Below, piece by piece: positions 26,586 through 35,422 of a stretch of 64,000 nucleotides of DNA. Under the pieces are notes generated by a model. That model was not told the origin of the DNA, searched no databases, and saw only the letters and a list, made by a program, of their open reading frames with translations. The translations under genes were made by a program, and so were the position numbers. Numbering within the stretch: position 1 is the stretch's first letter; each line of letters begins with the position of its first letter. Location of the stretch: contig JAPOQH010000089.1 in the NCBI GenBank assembly GCA_026710825.1, forward strand, positions 1-64,000, given 5' to 3'. Source of the stretch: Chloroflexota bacterium (GTDB lineage Bacteria; Chloroflexota; Dehalococcoidia; Lucifugimonadales; UBA3495).

Positions 26586-26613
26586 GTAGGGGCGAATGTT
26601 GATTCGCCCCTAC
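26586..26613. terminator. Hairpin with 12-bp arms, possible terminator
   Basis: GTAGGGGCGAAT / ATTCGCCCCTAC with loop GTTG. It lies between the end of the NHL gene (26636) and the start of the small hypothetical gene (26566), both on the minus strand. It belongs to a set of GGGGC-armed hairpins found at gene ends in this window (32064-32088, 44773-44794, 48819-48843). There is no long T run, so strength is uncertain. Confidence 0.5.
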
Positions 26614-26635
26614 ACGTGCTATCCGTTGGAATGGA

Positions 26636-27697
26636 TCACAGGTTCATCTGAGGAACCAGGTAGTTGTCCATCTTGTTGTAGATCTGCAGCCGGCTGCGCT
26701 GGGCATCCAGCACCACGAGGCGGCCACTGTCTTCGTCGAAATGCAGGTCGGTGGGCAGGGCGAACCGCCACTCGGACTCGGTGGTGGAAACCTCGCGGCG
26801 CCGCTTCAGGTAGTCGGCGTTGGCAACCACCGTCATGTCGGCCCACTTGCTCAACTGCTGTGCATCGCCGATTAGGGAGATAATGAAGTTGCCTTCCTTG
26901 TCGAAGACGTGGACACGGCCCGGGTGCATGCCGTTGTCGCTCCAGTCCGCGACGTACACATCGCCCTGGTGATCGATGGTGACCTTCACCGGGAGGTGCA
27001 TCTGGCCGCGCTTGGTACCGGGCTCTCCGAACTGCATCAGCCACTGGCCGGATGCAGTGAATTTCTGGACGCGGTGATTGCGGTGGTCGGCCACGTAGAC
27101 GGACCCATCGCGCTGGTCGACCGTGATGCCCCACGGGGAATTGAACTCGCCGTTGCCTTCGCCCAAGGATCCCCAACTGGTGATCAACTGGCCTTCGCCG
27201 GTGAACTTGCGGACCTGGTGGCTGCGACCGTCGGTGCAGTAGATATTACCGTCAGCGTCGACTGCCAGACTGGACGTGGCATGTTCCTTGCCGTCGTCGG
27301 CGACGGCGCTCCACTTGTTGATGAACGTGCCGCCCTTGTCGAACTCCGAGACTTCGTTGAGCCATTCGTCAGCGATGTAGAGATGGCCGTTGGGGGCGAG
27401 CACCATGCCGGAGGGCCAGATGAACTCGCCGTCGCGGTCACCGTACTTCCCGAACTCGCCGGTGAACTCCTCGTCGCCGGGGTTTTCGCCCAAATCGATG
27501 ATGCTGACACGGGCGCCATAAGCCAGCTTGTTCCACGGTACGTTGGAGATGCCTTCGATGCCCCGGTTCAGCACGTATACCGTGTTGCCCTCAAAAGCCA
27601 TTGAAGTGGGTTGGCTGAAACCCATTCCGGAGGCGGCGCCGCGTCCGACCGAATGGCTATAGTCGTACACGCGACCCTTTGCGATCTGCGTAAGCAT
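26636..27697 (-). CDS. NHL-repeat beta-propeller protein
   Basis: 353 residues with repeats of the kind GxxFNSPWGITVD..GSVYVADHRNHRVQKFTASG. At least five blades are visible (e.g. WPSGMVLAPNGHLYIADEWL; GNIYCTDGRSHQVRKF; GSVYVADHRNHRVQKF; GDVYVADWSDNGMHPGRVHV). No signal peptide is seen. Such propellers often act as protein-protein scaffolds or lactonase-like enzymes. Near the C-terminus, FDEDSGRLVVLDAQRSRLQI closes the propeller. It sits in the DUF1800/DUF1501/NHL/SDR/Rieske run, suggesting a dedicated role, but the actual function is unknown. Confidence 0.85.
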   Translation of the reverse strand: MLTQIAKGRVYDYSHSVGRGAASGMGFSQPTSMAFEGNTVYVLNRGIEGISNVPWNKLAYGARVSIIDLGENPGDEEFTGEFGKYGDRDGEFIWPSGMVLAPNGHLYIADEWLNEVSEFDKGGTFINKWSAVADDGKEHATSSLAVDADGNIYCTDGRSHQVRKFTGEGQLITSWGSLGEGNGEFNSPWGITVDQRDGSVYVADHRNHRVQKFTASGQWLMQFGEPGTKRGQMHLPVKVTIDHQGDVYVADWSDNGMHPGRVHVFDKEGNFIISLIGDAQQLSKWADMTVVANADYLKRRREVSTTESEWRFALPTDLHFDEDSGRLVVLDAQRSRLQIYNKMDNYLVPQMNL

Positions 27698-27817
27698 AGT
27701 TTTACCTGCTTGCTGCTAGTGTGTTGTCTCAAATGTTCGGGGCCAGCAGATTCGCACCCGCCGGCCCCGGCCTTTGCTGCCCGTCGGCGCGTCCCGGAGA
27801 CCGGAACCCTTGCGCCT

Positions 27818-28945
27818 TTAGACGAAGGCCAACTTTTCGAACTGTCCACCGACGATGGGGTTGGCGTCCAGGCCCATCCAATCTTCCAGGATGGTGGAGT
27901 AGACGCCGCGGAAGTCGGTGCCGGGTACGAGGTCGCCCTGTTCCAGGTCCTCAGGCTTGGAGGACGGGTATTCACCGTACTCTCCGCCCTTGATCGGGTC
28001 GCCCATGACGAGAACCAGTCCGGCGGCACCGTGGTCGGTTCCGCTGCCGTTGTCGTGGACGCGGCGGCCGAACTCGGAGAACATCATCAGGATGACGTTG
28101 TCGGCGGCATCGTTTTCCCGCAGGTCGTCAAAGAAACTGGACACGCCGGCGGAGACATCGCGCCAAAGCCCGTCGTGCATGCCAACCTGGTTGGAGTGGC
28201 TGTCGAAGCTGCCATGGTCGCAGTAGAGGACCCGGCTGCCCAGACCGGCCTGGTGCACCTGGGAGATTCCCTTGAGCTTCCGGGCGATGGGAGTGTCGGG
28301 ATACTCGACGGAGCTGCTGTACTGCTCCGGCGCCACCTTGAGGATGTCGGCAGCCTTGAGGCCGTCCAAACCGGTCTGGCCCAGGTAGTCCATGACGAAG
28401 CCGCTGCCGATGGTGGGGGAGTAGAGGCGCGAGAAGCGGTCGATGATCTTTTCCCGTTGCATCTCTTCCTGGATGCTGGTCAGCATGCCGAAGTTTTCCA
28501 GGTCATCCACGCACGCGACGGGGACGCCGGAGAGAGCCAGGGCGCGGGGCAGGCTTGGGCCGAAGCTGACCGCAGTTACGACATTTTCCTTGTGGGGGTC
28601 GATGTCGCGGGTAACGCGACCCAGCCAGCCCTCGGTGCCCAGCGTGTCGGGCTCGCAGGTGTGCCAGATGTCCATGCTGCGGAAATGGCTGCGCGGGCTG
28701 TTGGCATATCCGACGCCGTGGATAATGGCCATGTCGCCAGAGTCCCAGAATCGGCGCAGAGGCGCCAGTTCGGGGTGGAGACCGATGCTATCGTTCAGCT
28801 TGAGGATGCGCTCGTCGGGCACGCCAACCACGGGCCGCTTTTCACGGTACAGCGGCTCAGCGTGGGGGATGACGGTGTTCATGTAGTCGTTGCCGCCGCT
28901 GAGCTGCAGGACTACGAGAACCGGGTCTTTCTTCGTAGAGGTCAT
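27818..28945 (-). CDS. DUF1501 family protein
   Basis: 375 residues. The start resembles the alkaline-phosphatase/sulfatase fold of DUF1501 (VLVVLQLSGGNDYMNTVIPH, residues 9-28). Later come HGVGYANSPRSHFRSMDIWHT and, near 270-310, MFSEFGRRVHDNGSGTDHGA, a conserved metal-binding-type segment. DUF1501 proteins usually carry a Tat signal; none is seen here, so this one may be cytoplasmic. It is downstream of a DUF1800 gene, the usual partner. The pair occurs widely without an assigned reaction. Confidence 0.88.
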   Translation of the reverse strand: MTSTKKDPVLVVLQLSGGNDYMNTVIPHAEPLYREKRPVVGVPDERILKLNDSIGLHPELAPLRRFWDSGDMAIIHGVGYANSPRSHFRSMDIWHTCEPDTLGTEGWLGRVTRDIDPHKENVVTAVSFGPSLPRALALSGVPVACVDDLENFGMLTSIQEEMQREKIIDRFSRLYSPTIGSGFVMDYLGQTGLDGLKAADILKVAPEQYSSSVEYPDTPIARKLKGISQVHQAGLGSRVLYCDHGSFDSHSNQVGMHDGLWRDVSAGVSSFFDDLRENDAADNVILMMFSEFGRRVHDNGSGTDHGAAGLVLVMGDPIKGGEYGEYPSSKPEDLEQGDLVPGTDFRGVYSTILEDWMGLDANPIVGGQFEKLAFV

Positions 28946-29036
28946 GTTGCTTGCTCCTGTAAGTATCGTTCCGCGTGCGCGGATTCCGAGACGGTGAGCG
29001 CGGCGATTGCGTGATGGCTACGCCGCGCTGAGGTCG

Positions 29037-30440
29037 TCAGGCGTACTGGTAATCGCGCAGCGAAACGATCAGCTGCAGCATTTCGGAGATGCGCTCCTCT
29101 GAGGCGTTGACATCGGAGTCCGTAGCCCAGGAAACGGTGCCAGCGGTCTCGGCGTGGGTAACCAATTCCTGCCTGGTGGCATCGTCAACGTCCAGGGGAC
29201 CCATGAGGTCGAGGCAGTTGTCCACCATAGCCTGCGGGGTGAGGTCGCCCTGGGCCTGCATGCGGCTAATCATGGACCGAATGCCGGGGCGGTTGACGTC
29301 GCTGACCATGTCGGCGGTGAAGTTGATGCGGCGCATCAGGGATCCGCTGTTGATCCACTCGACGCCGGTGTGCCAGCCTTCCACGCTGGGCGGGTTGAGC
29401 AGGTCCTGCCCCATGTAGGTGGGCTGGCGGGCCATTTCGCCCAAGCCGGGCCCGGGGAAGTCGAAGCCGCCAACGAGCCGCAGGGTTCCTGCAACCACTT
29501 CGGCGGGGCTCTTGAGGCGGGCGTAGCGCGCATTCTTGAAGAAGTCGCTGTTGAACAGGACGCGCAGGACGGCAGTCATGTCGCAACCGGAGTCCACGAA
29601 GGTGTCGGCCAGCAGATCGATGGCGTCCTCGTCCTTTGGAGGAGTCACCTGCCATGCCGGAACCTGCGCCTCATCCGCCACGAAGAAGTTGTAAAGGTGG
29701 CGGGCGACGAAGGTGGCGGTGGCGGGATGTTCACAGACGATGTTGATAATGTCTTCGCCGTTGAAGTTGCCCGACTCGCCGAGGAAAGTCTTCTCGCCGT
29801 CGTCGTGGTCTTCCGGCAGGTATTGGAACTGCCAGTCGTGGCGGCCGATAGGCCCGCGCGGGAGCTTGGGCTCGAAGGTCCAGCCGGTGAAGGCGCGGGA
29901 GGCTTCGCGAACGTCGACCTCGGTGTAGGTGCCGACGCCCATGCTGAACAGCTCCAGCAGCTCGCGGCCCCAGTTCTCGTTGACTGCGTCGGCGTGGTTT
30001 TCGAAGTTGTCCAGCCAGTAGATCATCGCCGGGTTCTTGGCGACTTCCAGCAGCAGGTCTTTGTAATTGCCCATGCCCTTTTCGCGGAACAGGGCGACCA
30101 TGCGCGTGATCTCGTCGTAGTGGTCAACCTTGGACACACCGGTGGCAAAAATCTGATGCCAGAAAAGCGCCATCTTCTCTTCGAGCGGGCGCTTGGTGGT
30201 GACCATGAAGTGGAGCCATTCGGCTGAACCCATGCCCTGGATGGTGCCCGGGCGCCAGGTCCAAGGCTGGAAGCGAACCAGCTCGTAGCGGTCAATGGCC
30301 GGTTGGCTTTCGGGGTTGAGCAGTTCCTCGACCGTGGCTTCGTAGCCTCTGGCCGCCCGCTCTTCCAGTTCTTCGCGGGATGCCCCGAAACCGGCACGGC
30401 GCATCAGGTGGGCCATCAATGCGATGTCCTGAGATGCCAT
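29037..30440 (-). CDS. DUF1800 family protein
   Basis: 467 residues. Recognisable family features are LMRRAGFGASREELE near the N-terminus, WHQIFATGVSKVD, NENWGRELLELFSMGVG, EASRAFTGWTF and the C-terminal PPSVEGWHTG. No signal peptide is visible. It is the first gene of the six-gene minus-strand run. DUF1800 and DUF1501 are almost always paired in bacteria. The biochemical function is unknown; roles in extracellular or periplasmic matrix processes have been suggested for other members. Confidence 0.9.
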   Translation of the reverse strand: MASQDIALMAHLMRRAGFGASREELEERAARGYEATVEELLNPESQPAIDRYELVRFQPWTWRPGTIQGMGSAEWLHFMVTTKRPLEEKMALFWHQIFATGVSKVDHYDEITRMVALFREKGMGNYKDLLLEVAKNPAMIYWLDNFENHADAVNENWGRELLELFSMGVGTYTEVDVREASRAFTGWTFEPKLPRGPIGRHDWQFQYLPEDHDDGEKTFLGESGNFNGEDIINIVCEHPATATFVARHLYNFFVADEAQVPAWQVTPPKDEDAIDLLADTFVDSGCDMTAVLRVLFNSDFFKNARYARLKSPAEVVAGTLRLVGGFDFPGPGLGEMARQPTYMGQDLLNPPSVEGWHTGVEWINSGSLMRRINFTADMVSDVNRPGIRSMISRMQAQGDLTPQAMVDNCLDLMGPLDVDDATRQELVTHAETAGTVSWATDSDVNASEERISEMLQLIVSLRDYQYA

Positions 30441-30532
30441 CTTTTAGCCTCCTATAGAGTACTCGACATTTTGCCGGACATTATCTGCTATGCTTGTTTC
30501 ACTGTCAACGAAATCTCGCACCCACTCCGGCC

Positions 30533-31018
30533 ATGAAACCCCGCGCCAGCGTCATACAACGCCATCCGCCTCACCAAGCGTACGAGCCGCCATCGTTGGC
30601 GCGGATGTTCCTTCTGGCGTTCGCATTGTTTGCGCTCGCTCTCCCCATTGTGGGCCCGCTGGACGACCACCACTTCGCCGAACGGTCCCATGCGCATGCC
30701 CATATTTACCTGGATGGCCGGGCTGCAGAACATCAACACCTGCTGGAAAGCAGGGCAGCGCACCGGCACATCAGCGCGACGATGGCAGGCAAGGATGGTA
30801 GCGGCTGGACCGGCGCAGGATCGACGGTATATTTGACCGACCCCACCGTCGGCATGCTGTTGGCGGTTTTGAACGCACCCTGGCACAACGCACCGGAGGC
30901 GTTGCGTCCGGCGCCACCATCTGGAAAAGAGTCCAATCCGCTGGCCCCATTCGCTGCCATACTCAGGCAACCCGAGGAACAAAGCGTCGCTCCGCCACTG
31001 CCGCCTCCGATCTCGTAA
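30533..31018 (+). CDS. His-rich exported or membrane-anchored protein
   Basis: 161 residues from ATG 30533. A hydrophobic stretch (MFLLAFALFALALPIVG, about residues 23-39) follows a basic start, either signal peptide or anchor. After it come DDHHF, HAHAHIYLDG and EHQHLL, a cluster of about ten His in 40 residues. The motif HAHIY(L/V)DG recurs in the downstream lipoprotein. Family not recognised. A metal-binding role outside the membrane is plausible. The start could also be the upstream TTG at 30494. Confidence 0.55.
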   Translation: MKPRASVIQRHPPHQAYEPPSLARMFLLAFALFALALPIVGPLDDHHFAERSHAHAHIYLDGRAAEHQHLLESRAAHRHISATMAGKDGSGWTGAGSTVYLTDPTVGMLLAVLNAPWHNAPEALRPAPPSGKESNPLAPFAAILRQPEEQSVAPPLPPPIS

Positions 31019-31063
31019 ATCCTCACGCAACCGTTTTCGATTTAAACGCAACGGAGGATTTTC

Positions 31064-32041
31064 GTGATGCGACTGAATCACGCAGAACTGCGCCGGCCGG
31101 CGTTTTGGCTGGCATTACTACTCGCATTAGTCGTGGTACCGGTGCTGGCCGCCTGCGGAACCGCCGCGCAAGCCGAACCCGAAGCGCCCGCTGCCGACAC
31201 GGCATCGGCGAGCCCGCCTTCCGGCGAGAGCCACACCGATGACACCCAATCCCATTCCAGCGACGGTGCGGGCGGCACAACCGCGAGCGATGACGCCAGG
31301 GTGATAGACCTGGCCATCGCCAACCGCGCCACCACATTGACTCGGGAAGACCTGCGCGTAACGCAGGGCGACACCGTGCGCCTCAAGTTCACAGCGGATG
31401 AACATGGGGAAATACACCTGCACGGCTACGACCTGACAGCACAGGTGTCACCGGAACACCCGGGGCAACTGGAATTCAAAGCCGAAAGCGCCGGGGCATT
31501 CGGCATCAACTTCCACGTCTTCGCTGCCGGAAAGATGGACGACGATGACCACTCCGGCGAGCACGGGCACGATGGCGCTGCCGCAGAGACGTTCGTCTCG
31601 GACGCCCCGGTGAGCGTCTCAATCACGGCTGAGGTCGATGCGCAGGGTTCCGTGGATGTGGCAATAGCCGCTGAGGGCATGCGCTTTGCGCCCGAATTGG
31701 TTGATCAAGCGCACGCTGCCGGCGCCGGACATGCCCACATCTATGTGGACGGAGAGAATCTGAGCCGAGTGTTCGAGTCCAGCTATCACATCGAAAGCCT
31801 GTCGCCCGGAGATCACGAAATCAGGGTCTCATTGAACACCAACGACCACCGGGAATTGGTGTACAACGGCAGAGTAGCCGAGGACACAATCACCGTAACT
31901 GTTCCCGACGTGGGTCAGGGCTCTGCATCGGACGGACACGGCCACGGTGGGCACGATACCCACGATGGTCACGATCACGAGGACGAAAGCGAGATCGTGG
32001 CGGAAGTTCACCTGGGGAACCTGGAGGTCTACCCGAGGTAA
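31064..32041 (+). CDS. Cupredoxin-like lipoprotein with His-rich segments
   Basis: 325 residues (GTG 31064; ATG 31067 may be the true start). A signal peptide ends in the lipobox LAACG (Cys about 31), followed by an Ala/Ser/Asp-rich linker. Then comes a cupredoxin-like domain (about 80-160) with EIHLHGYDLTAQVSPEH and FGINFHVFA as candidate metal ligands. A second domain contains GHAHIYVDGENLSRVF, SYHIESLSPGDHEIRV and NTNDHRELVYNG, the HAHI-type motif shared with the preceding gene. The tail is His/Asp-rich (GHGHGGHDTHDGHDHED). It is probably surface-anchored and metal-binding. The likely metal is copper or iron, but this is inference. Confidence 0.7.
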   Translation: MMRLNHAELRRPAFWLALLLALVVVPVLAACGTAAQAEPEAPAADTASASPPSGESHTDDTQSHSSDGAGGTTASDDARVIDLAIANRATTLTREDLRVTQGDTVRLKFTADEHGEIHLHGYDLTAQVSPEHPGQLEFKAESAGAFGINFHVFAAGKMDDDDHSGEHGHDGAAAETFVSDAPVSVSITAEVDAQGSVDVAIAAEGMRFAPELVDQAHAAGAGHAHIYVDGENLSRVFESSYHIESLSPGDHEIRVSLNTNDHRELVYNGRVAEDTITVTVPDVGQGSASDGHGHGGHDTHDGHDHEDESEIVAEVHLGNLEVYPR

Positions 32042-32063
32042 GGGTCCAACCCAGTCAACGAAA

Positions 32064-32088
32064 AGGGGCGGGTTTGAAACCCGCCCCT
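32064..32088. terminator. Bidirectional hairpin between convergent genes
   Basis: AGGGGCGGGTTT / AAACCCGCCCCT with a one-base centre (effective loop TTTGAAA) lies between the end of the lipoprotein gene (32041, plus) and the end of citrate synthase (32115, minus). It is one of the repeated GGGGC-armed hairpins of this window. Confidence 0.7.
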
Positions 32089-32114
32089 ACTCATTGGTCG
32101 ACCCGTTTGCCGGG

Positions 32115-33251
32115 CTAGCGCTGGTCTATGGGAACGTACTCGCGGTCCATCTGGCCGGTGTAGAGGAGTCGCGGCCGCAGGAGAATGTTGTTCTCGTACT
32201 GCTCGATGCACTGGGCGGACCAGCCCGGGACGCGGCCCAGGGCGAAGATCGGTATGAACAGGTCGGACTCGATGCCCAGCAGGTGATAAATCGAGCCAGC
32301 GTAGAAGTCCACGTTGACGTAAATCCCGCGGTCACGGTACGGAGCCATGACATCTTCGGACAGGTGGGTGAGGATCTGGAACCAGCGCGGATCGCCACGC
32401 TTCTCGCCCAACGCCTGCGAGCGTTCGCGCAGGTGGCGGGCTCGGGGATCCTCCGCCCGGTACACACGATGGCCGAAGCCCATGATGCGCTCTCGGTTAT
32501 CCAACTTGCGGCGAGCGTATTCCTCGGCGTTTTCCGGATTGCCGATCTCCATCGACATCTTCATGACTTCTTCAGCCGCGCCACCGTGGGCAGGGCCTTT
32601 GAGAGTTCCCACGGCTCCTGACACTGCGGCGTGCAGGGTCGAGTTGGTGGACGCGGCAACGCGGGCCGCGAATGAGGATGCGTTGACGCCATGCTCGGCG
32701 TGAAGGATGAAGTCCACGTCCATCAGAGCGATGGTTTCTTCGTCCGGCACCTCGTTGAACAGCATGTACAGGAAGTTGCCGGCATGGTTCAGATCGGGGT
32801 TGGGAGCGACCGGTTCCAACCCGTTGCGCACCCGATGGTGGGCCGTAACAATGGTGGGCGCCTGGGCGGTGAGCCGCAGGGCTTTGCGAACGTTGGCTTC
32901 CCTGGAGTTGTCCTCGGATTCCTCGTCAAAGGCGGCCAGGCCGATCATCGCAGTCTGGAGCACGTCCATGGGATGCGCCGATTTGACGGCGTCGATAACC
33001 GTGATGATCTCGTTAGGGATCCGACGGTTGGCGCGCAGGAAACCATCCAACTCGGCCAGCTGGTCGCTATTGGGCAATTCCCCGTAGAGCACGAGGTAAA
33101 TGATTTCTTCGAAAGTGGACTTTTCGGCCAAATCGTGGATGTCATAGCCACGATAGAGCAGTTTTCCGATCTCGCCGTCGATGAAGCTGGACTCCGTGGT
33201 GTCCATGTAAACGTTCATCAAACCGCGATGAATTTCGGGCTGTTCGGCCAT
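32115..33251 (-). CDS. gltA: Citrate synthase (or 2-methylcitrate synthase)
   Basis: Condenses acetyl-CoA (or propionyl-CoA) with oxaloacetate. 378 residues, type II-like size. Active-site His residues are in LHAEHGVNASSF (about 194) and GFGHRVYR (about 240), and the catalytic Asp is in NVDFYAGSIYHLLG (about 293-306). The start MAEQPEIHRGLMNVYMDTTE is that of the short bacterial/archaeal form and fits the spacing to the promoter. Citrate and methylcitrate synthase cannot be separated by eye. It is flanked by convergent genes and expressed from its own promoter at 33321-33350. Confidence 0.93.
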   Translation of the reverse strand: MAEQPEIHRGLMNVYMDTTESSFIDGEIGKLLYRGYDIHDLAEKSTFEEIIYLVLYGELPNSDQLAELDGFLRANRRIPNEIITVIDAVKSAHPMDVLQTAMIGLAAFDEESEDNSREANVRKALRLTAQAPTIVTAHHRVRNGLEPVAPNPDLNHAGNFLYMLFNEVPDEETIALMDVDFILHAEHGVNASSFAARVAASTNSTLHAAVSGAVGTLKGPAHGGAAEEVMKMSMEIGNPENAEEYARRKLDNRERIMGFGHRVYRAEDPRARHLRERSQALGEKRGDPRWFQILTHLSEDVMAPYRDRGIYVNVDFYAGSIYHLLGIESDLFIPIFALGRVPGWSAQCIEQYENNILLRPRLLYTGQMDREYVPIDQR

Positions 33252-33320
33252 CTGTGTCCTCCTTGATCAGGGTCAGCGACCCATTGCCGTCGGCGTTTCC
33301 GCTCGAAACGGCGGCGAATT

Positions 33321-33350
33321 ATGCTAGCACCGGGCGCGTAAAAGTGTCAA
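33321..33350 (-). promoter_or_regulatory. Sigma70-like promoter for citrate synthase
   Basis: On the minus strand the -35 box TTGACA (33350-33345) is perfect and is followed after 18 bp by TAGCAT (33326-33321), with TAAT continuing just downstream. The transcript leader would be about 60 nt to the ATG at 33251. Confidence 0.55.
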
Positions 33351-33538
33351 CCAAAACAGGCGCGGGCGACGCTATGGCGCAACGCAAATCCGCAACGGAA
33401 AACAGGGTAGCCGGGGCAAGGCAAACCCGATGCCTGGCGGCACCGGTCCGCGGACGATACGCGATTTTGCCTACGTGTGATTTTCAGCCCCACAGCCCCA
33501 CCATTCCTCTCGCCCGCGCCGCGATTGATACGAGTGAT

Positions 33539-34483
33539 TTACTTGCGCTTGATGACGCGCAGCGCAGCGTTGGCAACGCCGTCGGCGGTGAGGCCGTTCT
33601 TGGCCATCAGTTCGTTGGCGGGGCCGGAACTGGTGTAGCCGTGGAGGGCCACCATTTCAATTGGAACGGGATGATTGCGGGCAACCGCTCCGGCTACCAC
33701 GCTACCCAAACCGCCGTGGACGTAGTGCTCTTCGGCGGTGACGATCGCTCCGGTTTCCCGGGCGGCGGATATAATCGCTGCCTCATCGGCGGGAGCCAGG
33801 GTGTGCATGTTGATAACCCGTGCCTGGACGCCCTGCCCAGTGAGGGTTTCGGCGGCGTCCAGGGCCGGGGCCACCAGCGAACCACACGCGATGATGCTAA
33901 CGTCGGCGCCCTCTCGCATGGTCTCGGCCTTGCCCATCTGGAACCGGTAGCCGTCGGTGTGAACCACGGGGGTCGCGGCGCGGGACAACCGGACATACAG
34001 GGGACCGTGCGTGGCCGCAGCGGAGCGGATGACCTGTTCCGTTTCCGGAGCATCCGCCGGCGTAACCACGCTGAACGACGGCAACGAGCACATCAAGGAA
34101 AGGTCCTCGATGCTGTGGGCGGACATACCGTCCTCGCCGGTCAAGATGCCAGCGTGGGTGCAGATCAATTTCACGTTCAGCGAAGGCTGAGACACCAGGA
34201 CCCGCAACTGGTCATAGGGACGGCCGGTACCGAAAACGCTGAAGGTGCTGACGAACGGTATCTTGCCGGCCGCGGCTAATCCGGCAGCCACGCCGACTAT
34301 GTTCTGCTCTGCGGGCCCGAAGTCGAAGAACCGGTCGGGGTGTTGATCGCGCCACAGATGGACAAAGGTGGAAACGTTGAGATCTCCGCCCAACACTACT
34401 ATGTCAGGATGCTCCTCCGCCATGGTGAGGAGGGTGCGGCCATAGGTCTCGCGGGTTGCCGCCGACTCACGGTTGGTGGTCAT
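33539..34483 (-). CDS. Transketolase, C-terminal half (pyrimidine-binding + C-terminal domains)
   Basis: 314 residues. Contains the transketolase pyrimidine-binding domain (VVLGGDLNVSTFVH, FFDFGPAEQNIVGVAAGLAA with the catalytic Glu, FVSTFSVFGTGRPYDQLR) and the C-terminal domain (VSIIACGSLVAPALDAAE, GAIVTAEEHYVHGGLGS). It works with the separate N-terminal half encoded immediately upstream. The genes overlap at TGATG, so they are co-translated. Split transketolases of this kind occur in archaea and many bacteria and act in the non-oxidative pentose phosphate route, or on other 2-keto sugars. Confidence 0.92.
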   Translation of the reverse strand: MTTNRESAATRETYGRTLLTMAEEHPDIVVLGGDLNVSTFVHLWRDQHPDRFFDFGPAEQNIVGVAAGLAAAGKIPFVSTFSVFGTGRPYDQLRVLVSQPSLNVKLICTHAGILTGEDGMSAHSIEDLSLMCSLPSFSVVTPADAPETEQVIRSAAATHGPLYVRLSRAATPVVHTDGYRFQMGKAETMREGADVSIIACGSLVAPALDAAETLTGQGVQARVINMHTLAPADEAAIISAARETGAIVTAEEHYVHGGLGSVVAGAVARNHPVPIEMVALHGYTSSGPANELMAKNGLTADGVANAALRVIKRK

Positions 34484-35307
34484 CAGGCCAACTCCTTCAG
34501 GGCTGCGTCGTACTCTTCGGCGGTGGGAGCGCGCCCGTGAAAACCCGGATTATTCTCCATGAAACTGACGCCTTTGCCCTTGACGGTATCCGCGATGATT
34601 ACGGTGGGACCGCCCGTGTTGGAGGCACTGAGGGCGTGGAGAACATCGGCGTGCTCGTGGCCGTCGCAGGATATGACGTTCCAACCAAAATCGCGCCAAC
34701 GGTCGGCCAGCGGTTCCAGTGTCATGACCTCGTCGGTGAACCGGTCGTTCTGGATACGGTTGCGGTCGATTATCGCGGTCAGGTTATCGGCGCCGTGGTG
34801 GGCCGCCGACATCGCGGCCTCCCAGACCTCGCCCTCCTGACACTCGCCATCGCCGAGCAGGGCGAAGACCCGGTAATCACTGCCGTCCATCTTGCCGGCC
34901 AACGCGTGGCCGAGGGCAAAGGAAAGCCCCATCCCGAGAGATCCTGAGTTCATTTCGACACCAGGAGTCATCGGGTGCGCGTGGCCCTGGAGCAGGCCGT
35001 CGGTTTTACGGTAAGAACCGAGTTCGACGGGATCGAAATATCCCGCCCTGGCCAGGGTTACGTAAAAACCGGGCGAGGCGTGCCCTTTGCTGAGAATGAA
35101 ACGGTCGCGGCCCGACCATTTGGGGTCAGCAGGGTCATAGCGCATGACGCCAAAGTAGAGCGAAATCAGGATGTCGATTTCCGACAGGGAACCGCCGGTA
35201 TGCCCGCTGCCGGCATCGAAAATCATTTTGAGAATTTCCCGTCGAGATTCGAGAGCGGTGGCGCGCATCTCCTCGACGGACAACATCGGTTGGGTCACTA
35301 CAGCCAA
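34483..35307 (-). CDS. Transketolase, N-terminal half (TPP-binding domain)
   Basis: 274 residues. The TPP/Mg site is visible as FALLGDGECQEGEVWEAAMSA (Gly-Asp-Gly...), with the Asn ligand in DRNRIQND and conserved FILSKGHASPGFY and GSLGMGLSFALGHAL. It partners the C-terminal half directly downstream (one-base overlap). The N-terminus starts at MAVVTQPMLSVEEM; the upstream intergenic region (35308-35422) separates it from a divergent amidohydrolase. Confidence 0.92.
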   Translation of the reverse strand: MAVVTQPMLSVEEMRATALESRREILKMIFDAGSGHTGGSLSEIDILISLYFGVMRYDPADPKWSGRDRFILSKGHASPGFYVTLARAGYFDPVELGSYRKTDGLLQGHAHPMTPGVEMNSGSLGMGLSFALGHALAGKMDGSDYRVFALLGDGECQEGEVWEAAMSAAHHGADNLTAIIDRNRIQNDRFTDEVMTLEPLADRWRDFGWNVISCDGHEHADVLHALSASNTGGPTVIIADTVKGKGVSFMENNPGFHGRAPTAEEYDAALKELA

Positions 35308-35422
35308 AGCGTCACCTGCTATCGACGAGAATAATATTGGGGGCGAAGAAAATTATATTCGCCGCTCTCGCAAGTGTCCATATTAGGTAAGATAGAATGT
35401 CGGGCCAAAAGCCGCTACTCTC

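Noticed and set aside
27611..29014. 467-residue plus-strand ORF opposite the DUF1501 gene
   Set aside because: No start signal or motif, Val/Ala/Gly-biased shadow frame.
29154..30227. 357-residue plus-strand ORF opposite the DUF1800 gene
   Set aside because: Antisense shadow frame without motif; DUF1800 signature is on the minus strand.
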